This document shows positions 1 to 9,365 of a DNA stretch of 64,000 nucleotides, piece after piece. Source of the stretch: Hathewaya proteolytica DSM 3090 (GTDB taxonomy: Bacteria > Bacillota > Clostridia > Clostridiales > Clostridiaceae); the NCBI RefSeq assembly GCF_900142225.1, contig NZ_FRAD01000004.1, positions 124,001 through 188,000 of the forward strand. Direction: 5' to 3'. A model generated the notes under the pieces. The model saw only the letters and a program-made list of their open reading frames with translations, ran no database searches and was not told the origin of the DNA. Made by a program: the position numbers and the translations under genes. Numbering within the stretch: the first letter of the stretch is position 1; every line of letters starts with the position of its first letter.

Positions 1-1
1 A

Positions 2-190
2 CCTACGGATTCAAGATTAATACAAAAAGAGAAAATATATACTCAAGGTAATGGTTATACCATGGAGTATGATGTGAATAACTACAGAAAAGATGAATAC
101 CAGACTTTTATCACTGTAACTAACACTGGAGAAGAACCAATAAACAATTGGAGCTTAAAATTTGATTGTCCGTATAAACAGAATTCTTAG
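2..190 (+). pseudogene. 5' fragment of the M4 protease gene: first half of a carbohydrate-binding-type module
   Basis: Frame 2 is open from the window edge to a TAG at 188-190. It encodes a beta-sandwich stretch with the pattern YTMEYDVNNY, FITVTNTGEEPINNWSLKF, which is the typical first half of a CBM2/CBM3-like cellulose-binding module (alternating hydrophobics, N-x-G, then the NW-x-L strand). The second half (RIDSVYNGAW, then ITNNGVNANIEVGAS) is found in frame just after the 180-301 element. The two parts therefore look like one domain split by that element. The true start lies outside the window. Whether the split gene still makes a protein is unknown. Confidence 0.6.
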
Positions 191-301
191 CTTCAAGTGG
201 AGTTTTAACTCCAACTGAAGGTTAGAATTCGTTATCTAGGGGCGTGTCTGTTGTTAACTCCATTCTAATGAGGAGGGAGTGTTACAACAGCTAGCCATCA
301 G
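180..301 (+). mobile_element. 122-nt structured insertion element, copy 1 (IS605/omega-RNA-like candidate)
   Basis: This stretch shares most of its sequence with 35985-36102. Both copies follow ATAAAC and end in GCTAGCCATCAG. Visible structure: a first hairpin (CTTCA..TGAAG with inner TGGAG..CTCCA), the conserved block ATCTAGGGGCGTG, a second C/G-rich hairpin, and GTTACAAC able to pair back to the upstream CGTT. Removing 180-301 joins the codons on either side in frame (YK then RIDS). It has no ORF. Size, hairpins and lack of a target duplication suggest a non-autonomous IS200/IS605-type derivative or a TnpB guide-RNA scaffold; this assignment is inference. Confidence 0.55.
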
Positions 302-315
302 GCAGAATAGATTCT

Positions 316-3300
316 GTGTATAACGGTGCATGGGAAAATTATGATAATGGATATTCGAAATGCGAGGATGGAAGCTACCTTATTACTAATAATGGTGTAA
401 ATGCTAACATTGAGGTAGGAGCATCTATAAAAGTAAGTTATATATTTAAGACACAGGATGAGGTAGTGGATCCAGAACATATATTAGTTTTATATGATAA
501 TATGGGAAAAGTAATTGACCCACTTGAAGATGATTTTAAATATCTTAGAATTGGTTACAATCCTGGAGATTGTGATTCTGCCGTTACACAGGATGTAATG
601 CTTGTTGAAAGTGGACAATATGGTTCTGATATTGAATGGACATCAAGTGATGAACAGATAATAGACTTAAGTGGAAAAGTTAATAGACCATCCAGTGAGC
701 CAAAGAGTGTACAATTAACAGCTAAGCTTACTTACGAAGGTAGAACACTGGTAAAGGAATTCGCAGTAACTGTTATGAATACAAGAAATTTTGATCCATC
801 AAATGTAAAAGATTTATCAGTAGATGATTTGGCGGAAATGAACAGTGGATATGATAATTATAATATAGAAATAAGTGAATTCGGATACATTACAAATATA
901 TCAGGGAGCTATAGTGATATAAAGGTAGATTCGTATGAAACGGCACTTTATTCGCTATATAGTTTGAAGACTGCAATGGGGATTAGTAATCCATTTGAGG
1001 AATTAAAATCAACCTCCGTAAAATCAAATAAAAAAGGAAGTATATATAAATTTAATCAGGTATATAATGGTATAGAAGTTTATGGCAAAACAGTAGTTCT
1101 CTCGGTAGATCCTCAAGGGAAAACACGTTATTTAAGATCGAACTATTTCCCTATAAATAAAGATATTAATGTAATACCTAAAACAACATACGAAGAGGCT
1201 TTAAAATCTGTAGAGGAAAAATATATTGGAGCACAGGCATATGGAGATGAGGATGAGAGTAAGAGATTATATATATCTAATTATTATGGTAAAGTAGAAT
1301 TAGTATGGAAGGTTTATTTTGATTTGTTAGAGGATAATGGTGATTTAAATAAAGGTGAATATAGAGCACTAGTAAGTGCTATAAATGATGATGTTATTTA
1401 TAAAACATGTACTACACAATATGATTCTAATATAGAGGTAAAGGGAACCGATTTAAATAATAAGGAGAGAACATTTAACATCATAGAGAATACTCATTGG
1501 TTTAGTAATAAAGTAGAGTATATGCTAGAAGATATGAAAAGGAATATACGTATCTGTGATGCTCATGGTGCTGAAATTTTCAAGAATGATATTTACCAGT
1601 CAAGCAGTAAGAATGAATGGACAGAGGAACAGATTTCAGCTATGGCTAATATGAAAGATATCTATGAGTATTATCTCAATACATTTGATAGAATATCTTA
1701 TGATGATGCTTGGACTAAAATAACTGGGAACAATATAAGAATCTACTTAAACACAGGCATAGAGAACAATGCCTATTGGGATTCAACAAGGAAATTAATA
1801 GCAATGGGTAAAGGCGATGGAGATAGATTTAAAGAGATATCACTTGCAGCGGCAGAAGATGTATTGTGTCATGAGTTTACTCATGCTATTGTTGGTTATG
1901 AAACAAATTTGGGGGAAATTAATAAAGGATTACCAGGAATAATAAATGAAGCATACGCAGATATTTTTGCATGTTTTTATGATAGCAACAAAAAGGGTTA
2001 CAAGGATTGGATAGTTGGAGAGGATATTTGTAGTGGAAAAGGTATACGAGATGTTTCTGATCCTAATAGTTTAGGAGATTGTGCTGAGTTTAATGGTAAA
2101 TATTTTCAAGATTACAGTAATCCAGAGTATTATACTAAAGGGAATGATTTTGGTGGTGTACATCAAAATTCAACTATTATATCCCATGCAGCATATTTGA
2201 TGTATAAAAATGGTATAGGGTTTGAAAGACTTCAAAGCTTATGGTATGAATCATTATGTTTAGGATATGAGGTGCATTCTGATTTCTGGGATGTTAGAGT
2301 AAATGTTATACAAGCAGCTAAAAACTTGGGTTTTTCTAAGGCGGAAATTGGTATAATAGAGCAAAGCTTTAAACAGGTAAATGTTACAGAAGATTGCAAC
2401 GAAACGTATAAGTCATATTTTAAAAGATTAGATAAAATATCCATAACACAAGACTATTTTTGCAATAGTATAAAATTAAATGGCAAGGTTGTAACTGCGG
2501 ATTTAGACACCATAATTGGAAATAACAAAGGGATAAAAGATGTAAACATAAATGTTTATTCTTTTAATAAGACAGAGAAATATGGTTATACAAGTACAGA
2601 GGATAGCGGCATATATATATCACAAATAAAATTGGAGGATAAATATTTAATTAATTTCGACAAGGAAGGTTATGTATCTGAAAAAATGTATTTAAGTGAT
2701 ATTGATTCAATATTCAAATCAGAATATTATTGTGGAACTGTAGCGTTGGTTCCTAAAGAATACGAAGGAATGGGAGGAGCTCGTGGTAAAGTTATTAGTG
2801 CATCAACAGGTTTAGGGGTAGGTGGAGTGACCTTAAATGTAAGAAGAGGTATTAACAACATATATACAGATATAACTAAAACAATAAAAACAGATGATAA
2901 TGGCGAATATATCATAGATTCCTTAGAATCTGGAAACTATTGTGTGGAAATTGTCGATGAAGTAAAAAATGGTGATGAATATCTATCTACTTTTATAAAT
3001 ATAAAAGTATTGGGTGGTCATTTGATACGTGAACAGAATGGAGTGATTTCTAGTAGTTTAGAACGAAATCAAATTAGAGTTGTTTTATCGTGGGGAGATA
3101 CACCGCGCGACCTAGATTCTCATATGTTATGTAGTTTGCTAAATACTTTAGCTGGGCACGTAGATTATAGAAACAAAAGTTTTTATAATGAAAATAATTT
3201 AGTGTGCATGTTAGATCTTGATGATACAAGTGGGTATGGTCCGGAGACTACTACAATATATCATAGCGAAGTAGGAATGTATACTTTCTACGTATATAAT

Positions 3301-3498
3301 TACAGTGGAGAGGAGAATATAAATAGGTCACAGGCAACAGTTAGTGTATATATGAATGGAGCAGCGACACCTGTATATACATTTAATATACCAACAGGTG
3401 ATGGTAGGTTTTGGACTGTATTTAGGTATAATGGGGCAACAAAGATAATTATTCCTATTAATTTAGTTGAGAATAATACAATAAATGAGGAGAGATAG
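316..3498 (+). CDS. secreted M4-family (thermolysin-like) metallopeptidase, multidomain
   Basis: This open stretch of 1060 codons is the main body of a secreted zinc protease. In order: the second half of a binding module (about 1-55), an Ig-like region (about 90-155), an FTP-type propeptide (about 220-330), and the M4 catalytic domain with HEFTH at about 519-523, the downstream glutamate in NEAYAD at about 545, and the GGVHQNS histidine motif near 613. Then come carboxypeptidase-regulatory-like beta domains (about 760-940) and a YfaP/DUF2135-like C-terminal domain with the SWGDTPRDLDSH motif. No signal peptide is visible because the N terminus is cut off upstream. GTG 316 is only the first possible internal start and has no ribosome site; the reading frame continues upstream to the element. 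The gene is therefore either split or restored after loss of the element. It is close-packed with the lipoprotein that follows. Confidence 0.8.
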   Translation: MYNGAWENYDNGYSKCEDGSYLITNNGVNANIEVGASIKVSYIFKTQDEVVDPEHILVLYDNMGKVIDPLEDDFKYLRIGYNPGDCDSAVTQDVMLVESGQYGSDIEWTSSDEQIIDLSGKVNRPSSEPKSVQLTAKLTYEGRTLVKEFAVTVMNTRNFDPSNVKDLSVDDLAEMNSGYDNYNIEISEFGYITNISGSYSDIKVDSYETALYSLYSLKTAMGISNPFEELKSTSVKSNKKGSIYKFNQVYNGIEVYGKTVVLSVDPQGKTRYLRSNYFPINKDINVIPKTTYEEALKSVEEKYIGAQAYGDEDESKRLYISNYYGKVELVWKVYFDLLEDNGDLNKGEYRALVSAINDDVIYKTCTTQYDSNIEVKGTDLNNKERTFNIIENTHWFSNKVEYMLEDMKRNIRICDAHGAEIFKNDIYQSSSKNEWTEEQISAMANMKDIYEYYLNTFDRISYDDAWTKITGNNIRIYLNTGIENNAYWDSTRKLIAMGKGDGDRFKEISLAAAEDVLCHEFTHAIVGYETNLGEINKGLPGIINEAYADIFACFYDSNKKGYKDWIVGEDICSGKGIRDVSDPNSLGDCAEFNGKYFQDYSNPEYYTKGNDFGGVHQNSTIISHAAYLMYKNGIGFERLQSLWYESLCLGYEVHSDFWDVRVNVIQAAKNLGFSKAEIGIIEQSFKQVNVTEDCNETYKSYFKRLDKISITQDYFCNSIKLNGKVVTADLDTIIGNNKGIKDVNINVYSFNKTEKYGYTSTEDSGIYISQIKLEDKYLINFDKEGYVSEKMYLSDIDSIFKSEYYCGTVALVPKEYEGMGGARGKVISASTGLGVGGVTLNVRRGINNIYTDITKTIKTDDNGEYIIDSLESGNYCVEIVDEVKNGDEYLSTFINIKVLGGHLIREQNGVISSSLERNQIRVVLSWGDTPRDLDSHMLCSLLNTLAGHVDYRNKSFYNENNLVCMLDLDDTSGYGPETTTIYHSEVGMYTFYVYNYSGEENINRSQATVSVYMNGAATPVYTFNIPTGDGRFWTVFRYNGATKIIIPINLVENNTINEER

Positions 3499-4035
3499 AT
3501 GAAAAAAATAGTAATCATAGTGCTTATACTAATGAGTTGTTTCTTGATAGGATGTAGTTTATCTGATAATGATGAACCTAAAAAAACTTTAAATATGTCT
3601 GAAATAATACTCTCTTACCAGGTTGAAAATTTTTCATACCCCGAATTTAATTATGCTTATGTTGTAAATGGGTACGGTGATGTTAAGAAGATAAGTCTTG
3701 TAGATAAAAAAAAGGATGAAGAATATTATGATTCTTATCTGCAGGAATGTATGCAAAGTTCGGATGTTCCCATTGTTGCAAATGTGGGGATAATTCCTGA
3801 TGATATATTAGATAAAATAAAAAAAATATCAGAAGTTAAATTAAAAGGCAAAATGCTAAATGTTAATTTCATAGTTGATCCCGGAGCTAGAAAGTATCTA
3901 TGTGCTATGGGAAATGATACTGGTAGATTAATCCTACTTCAAGAGTTGGGACAAATGGAGTATACTAGTGATGACAAGAATGTAAAAGCAGTATGCCGAT
4001 ATATTGATGAAATTAAATATCTTCTGACAAAGTAA
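3499..4035 (+). CDS. small lipoprotein of unknown function
   Basis: It encodes 178 residues. The N terminus is a lysine pair, a hydrophobic stretch and the lipobox LIGC at about 17-20, so it should be a lipid-anchored extracytoplasmic protein. The start ATG directly follows the protease stop, with GAGGAGA just upstream, so the two are co-transcribed. The rest shows no motif I recognise; it is mixed alpha/beta with a conserved-looking NVGIIPDDI segment. By context it may be a partner or inhibitor of the neighbouring protease, but nothing in the sequence proves that. Confidence 0.75.
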   Translation: MKKIVIIVLILMSCFLIGCSLSDNDEPKKTLNMSEIILSYQVENFSYPEFNYAYVVNGYGDVKKISLVDKKKDEEYYDSYLQECMQSSDVPIVANVGIIPDDILDKIKKISEVKLKGKMLNVNFIVDPGARKYLCAMGNDTGRLILLQELGQMEYTSDDKNVKAVCRYIDEIKYLLTK

Positions 4036-4057
4036 ACAATACCACAATAAAAACTAC

Positions 4058-4103
4058 AAGTTCCCCACATGATGATTTATGACAACAATGTGGGGAACTT
4101 TTG
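4058..4103. terminator. bidirectional intrinsic terminator
   Basis: Perfect 13-bp stem AAGTTCCCCACAT / ATGTGGGGAACTT with T-runs on both sides. It separates the lipoprotein gene from the convergent ABC-F gene and can serve both. Confidence 0.9.
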
Positions 4104-4130
4104 ATTTAGTTGAAAATAATATGATAGTTT

Positions 4131-6047
4131 TTAGCAAAGTTCTTCCCATTTCTCGTAAAGCTCAGCTAGGGAAGCTTCTTTTTCAGCAATGGAGGCATTG
4201 ACTTCCATGGATTTTTCTGGGTTGGAATAGATTTCTTCCTTGCATAGTTCGCAGTGCAATATTTCTATTTCCTCTTCTAATTTTGCTATTTCTTTTTCAG
4301 TGTTTTTAAGCTGTAGTTGTTTTTGCTTTGCTTCCTTTTCCAGTTCGCGCTTCTTTTTCTTGTCATTGTTCAATTGAGTTTTGGTTATACCATTGTTTTC
4401 CTCTTCCATAGGTTGAAAACGCATAGGGTTTCTCTTCTTTTCCACGTAATAAGAATAATTTCCTAGGTATTCGGTAACACCATTCAATTGTAGCTCGTAA
4501 ATCTTATTTACCACCTTATTTAAAAAGTATCTATCGTGGGATATTACTAATATAGTGCCATCATAAGAAAGTAGGGCACTTTCTAAGGCTTCCCTTGACA
4601 TTATATCAAGGTGGTTTGTAGGCTCATCTAACAAAAGTAAGTTTGATTTACTAAGCATAAGCTTTAAAAGATTTATTCGGCATTTTTCACCACCGCTAAG
4701 TTTTCCTACTTCCTTAAATACATCGTCACCAAAGAAAAGGAATGCTGCCAAGGCAGAACGCAATTCCGTCATGGTGAGTTCAGGGTAATCATCCCACACC
4801 TCCTCAAGGATGTTTTTGTTATGATGTAAGTTTGATTGTTCCTGATCGTAGTAGCCTATTTCTACGTTTTTACCTAAAAATTTACGGCCACTATCAGGTT
4901 TTAATGTGTCCATGAGAATCTTAAAAAATGTGGTTTTACCCCGGCCATTATCGCCTATAAGTGCTACTTTATCCTCTCGAATGAGCTGGAAAGAAAGATC
5001 AGTGAATAATTGTTTATCTCCAAAGCTTTTACTTAAATTCTCCACCATGAGCACGTCATTTCCACTTTGAATCTGGGTCTGGAAGGAGAAATGTTTAAGT
5101 TTTAAGTCGTTTTTTGGGGCATCCAGACGTTCTACCTTGTCTAAAGCTTTCTGTCTGCTCTCAGCTGCTCGAATACTCTTTTCTCTATTAAAGGATTTGT
5201 ATTTCTTTATGATTTCCTCTTGACGCTTTATATCTAATTGCTGATTTTCATACGCCTTAAGTTTTTCTTCATATTTCTTTTTTCTAAGTTCTATGAATGA
5301 AGAATAATTGCCCTTGTATTCATCTATGCAACCATCGTTTAACTCAATGGTCTTATTGGTGATGGCATCTAAGAAGTAACGGTCATGGGAGATTATAAGC
5401 ACACTGCCCTTGTAGCTCTTAAGATAATCCTCTAACCATTCAATGGCAGAAAGGTCTAAATGGTTGGTAGGCTCATCTAGAAGTAGTATCTGAGGATTGT
5501 GGAGTAAAAGTTTACAAAGAGCCACCCTTGTTTTTTGGCCACCACTCAATATATTAATATGTTTTGTAAAATCATCTTCCTCGAACCCAAGACCATATAG
5601 CACCCTATATATTTCAGCTTTATATGTATAGCCACCACGAATTTCGAAGAGTTCTTGACTAGTGGTGTAGTTGTGAATCAGCTTGTTGTACTCATCTTCA
5701 TTGCAACCATCATAAGTGGAATTTAACTTTGCTTCCATGGCTTTTATTTTATTTTCTAATTTAGTTAAATCAGAGAATACGAGAAGCAATTCGTCGTAGA
5801 TGGTATTATCGGAGTCAAGAGAGAGATCTTGAGATAGATAACCAAGCTCCTTATTCTTGTCTATATATATCTCACCGCTATCGTGTTCTAAAGCATTTGT
5901 GAGTATTTTAAAAAGTGTAGATTTGCCAGCTCCGTTGGGACCAACAAGACCTACCTTGTCACCCTCATTGATACTGAAAGTAACATCTTTTAATATCTCA
6001 GTTATTCCATAGGCTTTTTTTATATTTTTACAGCTAAGTACTGTCAT
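4131..6047 (-). CDS. ABC-F family ATPase (YdiF/Uup type)
   Basis: A soluble 638-residue protein with two ABC domains and no membrane segment, so it belongs to the ABC-F translation-factor/ribosome-associated group rather than the transporters. Domain 1 has Walker A GPNGAGKST near 37, signature LSGGQKTR and Walker B LLLDEPTNH. The linker (about 240-320) is long and charged. Domain 2 has GDNGRGKTT, LSGGEKCR and LLLDEPTNH. A lysine/glutamate-rich coiled coil follows (about 555-638), as in YdiF-type proteins. Members help stalled ribosomes or protect them from antibiotics; the substrate here cannot be told. Single-gene unit, convergent with the protease operon. Confidence 0.93.
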   Translation of the reverse strand: MTVLSCKNIKKAYGITEILKDVTFSINEGDKVGLVGPNGAGKSTLFKILTNALEHDSGEIYIDKNKELGYLSQDLSLDSDNTIYDELLLVFSDLTKLENKIKAMEAKLNSTYDGCNEDEYNKLIHNYTTSQELFEIRGGYTYKAEIYRVLYGLGFEEDDFTKHINILSGGQKTRVALCKLLLHNPQILLLDEPTNHLDLSAIEWLEDYLKSYKGSVLIISHDRYFLDAITNKTIELNDGCIDEYKGNYSSFIELRKKKYEEKLKAYENQQLDIKRQEEIIKKYKSFNREKSIRAAESRQKALDKVERLDAPKNDLKLKHFSFQTQIQSGNDVLMVENLSKSFGDKQLFTDLSFQLIREDKVALIGDNGRGKTTFFKILMDTLKPDSGRKFLGKNVEIGYYDQEQSNLHHNKNILEEVWDDYPELTMTELRSALAAFLFFGDDVFKEVGKLSGGEKCRINLLKLMLSKSNLLLLDEPTNHLDIMSREALESALLSYDGTILVISHDRYFLNKVVNKIYELQLNGVTEYLGNYSYYVEKKRNPMRFQPMEEENNGITKTQLNNDKKKKRELEKEAKQKQLQLKNTEKEIAKLEEEIEILHCELCKEEIYSNPEKSMEVNASIAEKEASLAELYEKWEELC

Positions 6048-6158
6048 GTTATCACCTGCATTTCATATTATTATCACAATGCAAAACAACCCTAGTATAT
6101 ATTATACATAATAATCTCAGTGAAGTCATATATTTTGTAGTTCTTTCTATGAAAAAAC

Positions 6159-6188
6159 TTGACAAAAGGCTTATATAAAGAATAAGAT
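6159..6188 (+). promoter_or_regulatory. rex promoter
   Basis: TTGACA at 6159-6164, 18 nt, then TAAGAT at 6183-6188; good -35 and fair -10, upstream of the strong GGGGAGGTG site of rex. Confidence 0.55.
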
Positions 6189-6250
6189 TGTATTATGACT
6201 AAGTTTAATATTACGTTATTCCTTGGAATAAGAAATGGGGAGGTGTTTCC

Positions 6251-6886
6251 ATGGACAGAAAAAAGGAAAATATATCAAAAGCTGTAATAAAGAGATTGCC
6301 TAAGTATCATAGATATTTAAATGAACTTTTGAACAATAAAGTTGATAGAATATCTTCTAAAGAACTTGGCGAAAAAATAGGCTTTACTGCATCCCAAATA
6401 CGCCAAGACCTCAATTGCTTTGGAGATTTTGGACAGCAAGGTTATGGGTATAATGTGGAAGCGTTATACGAAGAAATATGTGGTATACTTGGACTTGGCA
6501 AAGACTATAAAATGGTTGTGGTAGGTTGTGGCAATATAGGTCAGGCCGTGATAAATTATGATAATTTTAGAAAACTTGGATTTGATATCTGTGGTATCTT
6601 CGACAAAAATCCCAAACTTGTGGGTTTGAAAATTCGAGATGAAGAAGTCATGGATATAGAAAAACTAGAAGGCTTTTTAAAGAACAACCATGTGGATATT
6701 GGTATAATATGCGTTAATAAGGAAAATGCTCAAAGGATATGCGATACCATGGTGGCTGGCAAAGTCAAGGGTATATGGAATTTTGCCCCTGCAGATCTTG
6801 TGGTTCCAGAAAACATAAAAGTGGAGAATGTTCACCTAAGTGATAGTCTTCTGACTTTAAGTTGTGTGCTAAATGATGTAGAATAG
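6251..6886 (+). CDS. rex: redox-sensing transcriptional repressor Rex
   Basis: Rex senses the NADH/NAD+ ratio and represses fermentation and electron-transfer genes when NAD+ dominates. The 211-residue length is typical. The N-terminal winged helix (about 1-80) contains KRLPKYHRYL and the recognition helix TASQIRQDLNCFG. The C-terminal Rossmann domain starts with VVVGCGNIGQA (about 97-107) for dinucleotide binding, and the C-terminal helix for domain swap follows. The ATG at 6251 is preceded by GGGGAGGTG at ideal distance. It lies directly before nfnAB, a redox pathway it plausibly controls; a Rex-like operator is seen at 57575-57592. Confidence 0.96.
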   Translation: MDRKKENISKAVIKRLPKYHRYLNELLNNKVDRISSKELGEKIGFTASQIRQDLNCFGDFGQQGYGYNVEALYEEICGILGLGKDYKMVVVGCGNIGQAVINYDNFRKLGFDICGIFDKNPKLVGLKIRDEEVMDIEKLEGFLKNNHVDIGIICVNKENAQRICDTMVAGKVKGIWNFAPADLVVPENIKVENVHLSDSLLTLSCVLNDVE

Positions 6887-6900
6887 TTTGTTTACATGTA

Positions 6901-6929
6901 TTGACTTAAGATTTATAAAAATATAGAAT
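6901..6929 (+). promoter_or_regulatory. nfnAB promoter
   Basis: TTGACT (6901-6906), 17-nt spacer, TAGAAT (6924-6929). It lies 14 nt after the rex stop and about 150 nt before nfnA, leaving a long leader. Confidence 0.6.
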
Positions 6930-6976
6930 ATATAATAGAGAGTATGTGATTTTTTTCACTCTTTTTTAAAAGAATG

Positions 6977-7014
6977 AAACAGGCAAAGGGGGCTTTTCTT
7001 TACCTGTGTTTTTT
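6977..7014 (+). terminator. intrinsic terminator/attenuator in the nfn leader
   Basis: AACAGG-c-AAAG pairs with CTTT-a-CCTGTgTT around a G-rich loop, followed by six T (7009-7014). It is downstream of the 6901-6929 promoter, so it is either the end of rex read-through or an attenuator of nfnAB. Confidence 0.55.
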
Positions 7015-7075
7015 CTGTGTGTAGCATTAATTCAATGTTGTTTAAATATTTTTTAAATGTTGTGGAGGAATGAAG

Positions 7076-7945
7076 ATGTTTAAGATTGTGGAAAAAAAAC
7101 AATTGTCTTCTCAGATATTCTTAATGGATATTGAGGCACCTAGAGTAGCAGAATCAGCATTACCAGGGCAATTCATCATCATAAAGATGGATGAAAGAGG
7201 AGAGAGAATCCCTTTAACTGTATGCGATTACAATAGGGAAAAAGGTACTGTTACCATCGTAATTCAAGCTATAGGTTGTTCTACATTAAAAATGATGGAT
7301 TTAAATGTTGGAGACTATGTTGCTGACTTTGTAGGACCATTGGGACAGCCTTCTGAGTTAGTAACAGGAGATTTAGAAGAGGTTAAAAAGAAAAAAATAC
7401 TATTCGTAGCAGGTGGACTTGGAACAGCACCAGTTTATCCACAGGTAAAGTGGTTACATGAACATGGAGTAGAGGCTGATGTAATAATCGGTGCAAAGAC
7501 AAAGGAACTTGTTATTTTAGAAGAAGAGATGAAAAAGGTTGCCGGAAATGTTTACATAGCAACTGATGACGGTTCTTATGGTTTCCATGGCCTTGTTACT
7601 AACCTTATTGAGGAATTAGTAAACAATCAAGGTAAGAAATACGACGAAGTTATTGCAATCGGACCAATGATAATGATGAAGTTTGTATGCCTTACAACAG
7701 AAAAACTTGGAATCAAGACAATTATCAGTTTAAACCCAATCATGGTGGATGGTACTGGTATGTGTGGCGCTTGCAGAGTAACTGTTGATGGAGTTACTAA
7801 ATTTGCTTGCGTAGATGGACCGGAGTTTGATGGACACAAGGTAGATTTTAACGAAGCTATGAGAAGAGCTGGAATGTACAAAGATGAAGAGCAAAAGGAA
7901 ACTGAAGCCCTTCAGTCTGGCTGCAAGTGCTTAGGAGGTAACTAA
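7076..7945 (+). CDS. nfnA: NADH-dependent reduced ferredoxin:NADP+ oxidoreductase, small subunit
   Basis: The FAD/NAD-binding, [2Fe-2S] subunit of the electron-bifurcating Nfn complex (289 residues). The N-terminal FNR-type FAD domain (about 1-100) includes RIPLTVCDYN; the nucleotide domain has FVAGGLGTAPVYPQ (about 110-123). The C-terminal iron-sulfur region has GMCGACRV followed by FACVDGPEF. I take ATG 7076, seven bases after GGAGG; the in-frame ATG six bases earlier is too close to it. nfnB follows after two bases, so both subunits are translated together. The complex couples NADH and reduced ferredoxin to NADP+ reduction in the cytoplasm of anaerobes. The same family is also annotated as sulfide dehydrogenase subunit beta. 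Confidence 0.93.
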   Translation: MFKIVEKKQLSSQIFLMDIEAPRVAESALPGQFIIIKMDERGERIPLTVCDYNREKGTVTIVIQAIGCSTLKMMDLNVGDYVADFVGPLGQPSELVTGDLEEVKKKKILFVAGGLGTAPVYPQVKWLHEHGVEADVIIGAKTKELVILEEEMKKVAGNVYIATDDGSYGFHGLVTNLIEELVNNQGKKYDEVIAIGPMIMMKFVCLTTEKLGIKTIISLNPIMVDGTGMCGACRVTVDGVTKFACVDGPEFDGHKVDFNEAMRRAGMYKDEEQKETEALQSGCKCLGGN

Positions 7946-7947
7946 TA

Positions 7948-9339
7948 ATGGCTATTGATAGAATGAAGAGAATTGTTATATCAGAACAGGATCCAAAGGT
8001 TAGAGCTAAAAATTTTGAAGAAGTATGTCTTGGATATACTGAAGAAGAAGCAGTACAGGAAGCTTCAAGATGCTTAAATTGCAAAAACCCACTATGCGTT
8101 ACAAAATGTCCAGTATCCATAGCTATACCAGAATTTATATCTCACGTTAAAAATAGAGAATTTGAACAAGCGGCAAAAGTTATTGCAAAATACAGTGCAT
8201 TACCTGCAGTGTGTGGAAGAGTATGTCCACAGGAGGTTCAGTGTGAAAGCAAGTGTATTCTTGGAATAAAGGGTGAAGCAGTAGCTATCGGTAAATTGGA
8301 GAGATTTGTTGCTGACTGGACTAGAGAACACGATGTAGATTTAAGTGAAACAAAACCAAAGAACGGCAAAAGAGTTGCAGTTATAGGAAGTGGTCCTGCA
8401 GGACTTACTTGTGCAGGTGACCTTGCAAAAGCTGGATACGATGTTACTATATTTGAAGCACTTCATGAACCAGGTGGAGTTTTAGTGTATGGTATCCCAG
8501 AGTTTAGACTTCCAAAGGACACTGTAGTAAAATATGAAATAGAAAACGTTAAAAAATTAGGCGTTAAAATAGAAACTAACGTAATAGCAGGAAGAACTAT
8601 CACTGTAGATTCATTGCTTGAAAAAGAAGGCTTTGAGGCTGTATTTATAGGCTCAGGAGCAGGTCTTCCAAAATTTATGGGAATACCAGGAGAAAACTTA
8701 AACGGAGTATTCTCTGCCAATGAATACTTAACAAGAACTAATCTTATGAAAGCATTTAAAGGAGATTATGAAACTCCAATAAAAGCTGGCAATAAGGTTG
8801 CTGTTGTTGGCGGTGGTAACGTTGCTATGGACGCAGTAAGAACAGCTCTAAGACTAGGAGCAGAAGAAGCTCATATAGTATACAGAAGATCTGAATCAGA
8901 ACTTCCAGCAAGAGTTGAAGAAGTGCACCATGCAAAAGAAGAGGGCGTTATATTTGATCTACTAGTAAATCCTGTAGAAATCATAGGTGATGAAAAAGGC
9001 TGGGTTACAGGAATGAAGTGCGTAAGAATGGAACTTGGAGAAGCAGATGAATCTGGAAGAAGGAAACCAGTTGAAGTTCCAGGATCTGAGTTTATACTTG
9101 ACGTGGATACAGTTATCATGTCCCTTGGTACTTCACCTAATCCACTAATCGCTTCAACAACACCAGGTCTTGACACAAACAAGAGAAAATGTCTTGTGGC
9201 TGAAGAAGAGACAGGCCTAACTACAAAGGATAGAGTTTTTGCAGGTGGAGATGCTGTAACAGGTGCTGCCACAGTTATACTTGCTATGGAAGCTGGTAAA
9301 AAAGCAGCAAAAGCTATAGATGAAATGTTAAGCAAATAA
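7948..9339 (+). CDS. nfnB: NADH-dependent reduced ferredoxin:NADP+ oxidoreductase, large subunit (GltA-like)
   Basis: A 463-residue flavoprotein of the glutamate-synthase small-subunit family. The N-terminal Fe-S domain has CLNCKNPLCVTKCPV and CGRVCPQEVQCESKC, which bind two [4Fe-4S] clusters. Two Rossmann folds follow: VAVIGSGPAGLTCAGDL (FAD) and VAVVGGGNVAMDAVRTA (NADPH). The C-terminal FAD motif is VFAGGDAVTGA. No glutamine amidotransferase or large glutamate synthase subunit lies nearby, and it is paired with nfnA, so an Nfn role is favoured over glutamate synthase. Confidence 0.93.
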   Translation: MAIDRMKRIVISEQDPKVRAKNFEEVCLGYTEEEAVQEASRCLNCKNPLCVTKCPVSIAIPEFISHVKNREFEQAAKVIAKYSALPAVCGRVCPQEVQCESKCILGIKGEAVAIGKLERFVADWTREHDVDLSETKPKNGKRVAVIGSGPAGLTCAGDLAKAGYDVTIFEALHEPGGVLVYGIPEFRLPKDTVVKYEIENVKKLGVKIETNVIAGRTITVDSLLEKEGFEAVFIGSGAGLPKFMGIPGENLNGVFSANEYLTRTNLMKAFKGDYETPIKAGNKVAVVGGGNVAMDAVRTALRLGAEEAHIVYRRSESELPARVEEVHHAKEEGVIFDLLVNPVEIIGDEKGWVTGMKCVRMELGEADESGRRKPVEVPGSEFILDVDTVIMSLGTSPNPLIASTTPGLDTNKRKCLVAEEETGLTTKDRVFAGGDAVTGAATVILAMEAGKKAAKAIDEMLSK

Positions 9340-9365
9340 TTCACAATCAAATAGTGTAATAAAAA

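Noticed and set aside
180..301. Group I or group II intron
   Set aside because: Too short, with no recognisable catalytic core; the same sequence also occurs between genes.
7021..7060. Rex operator before nfnA
   Set aside because: The TTGTTTAAATATTTTTTAAA stretch keeps one half-site only; the second half matches three of seven positions.
8871..9350. 159-codon open frame on the minus strand
   Set aside because: It is antisense to nfnB, has no ribosome site and a low-complexity serine/threonine/proline make-up typical of shadow frames.
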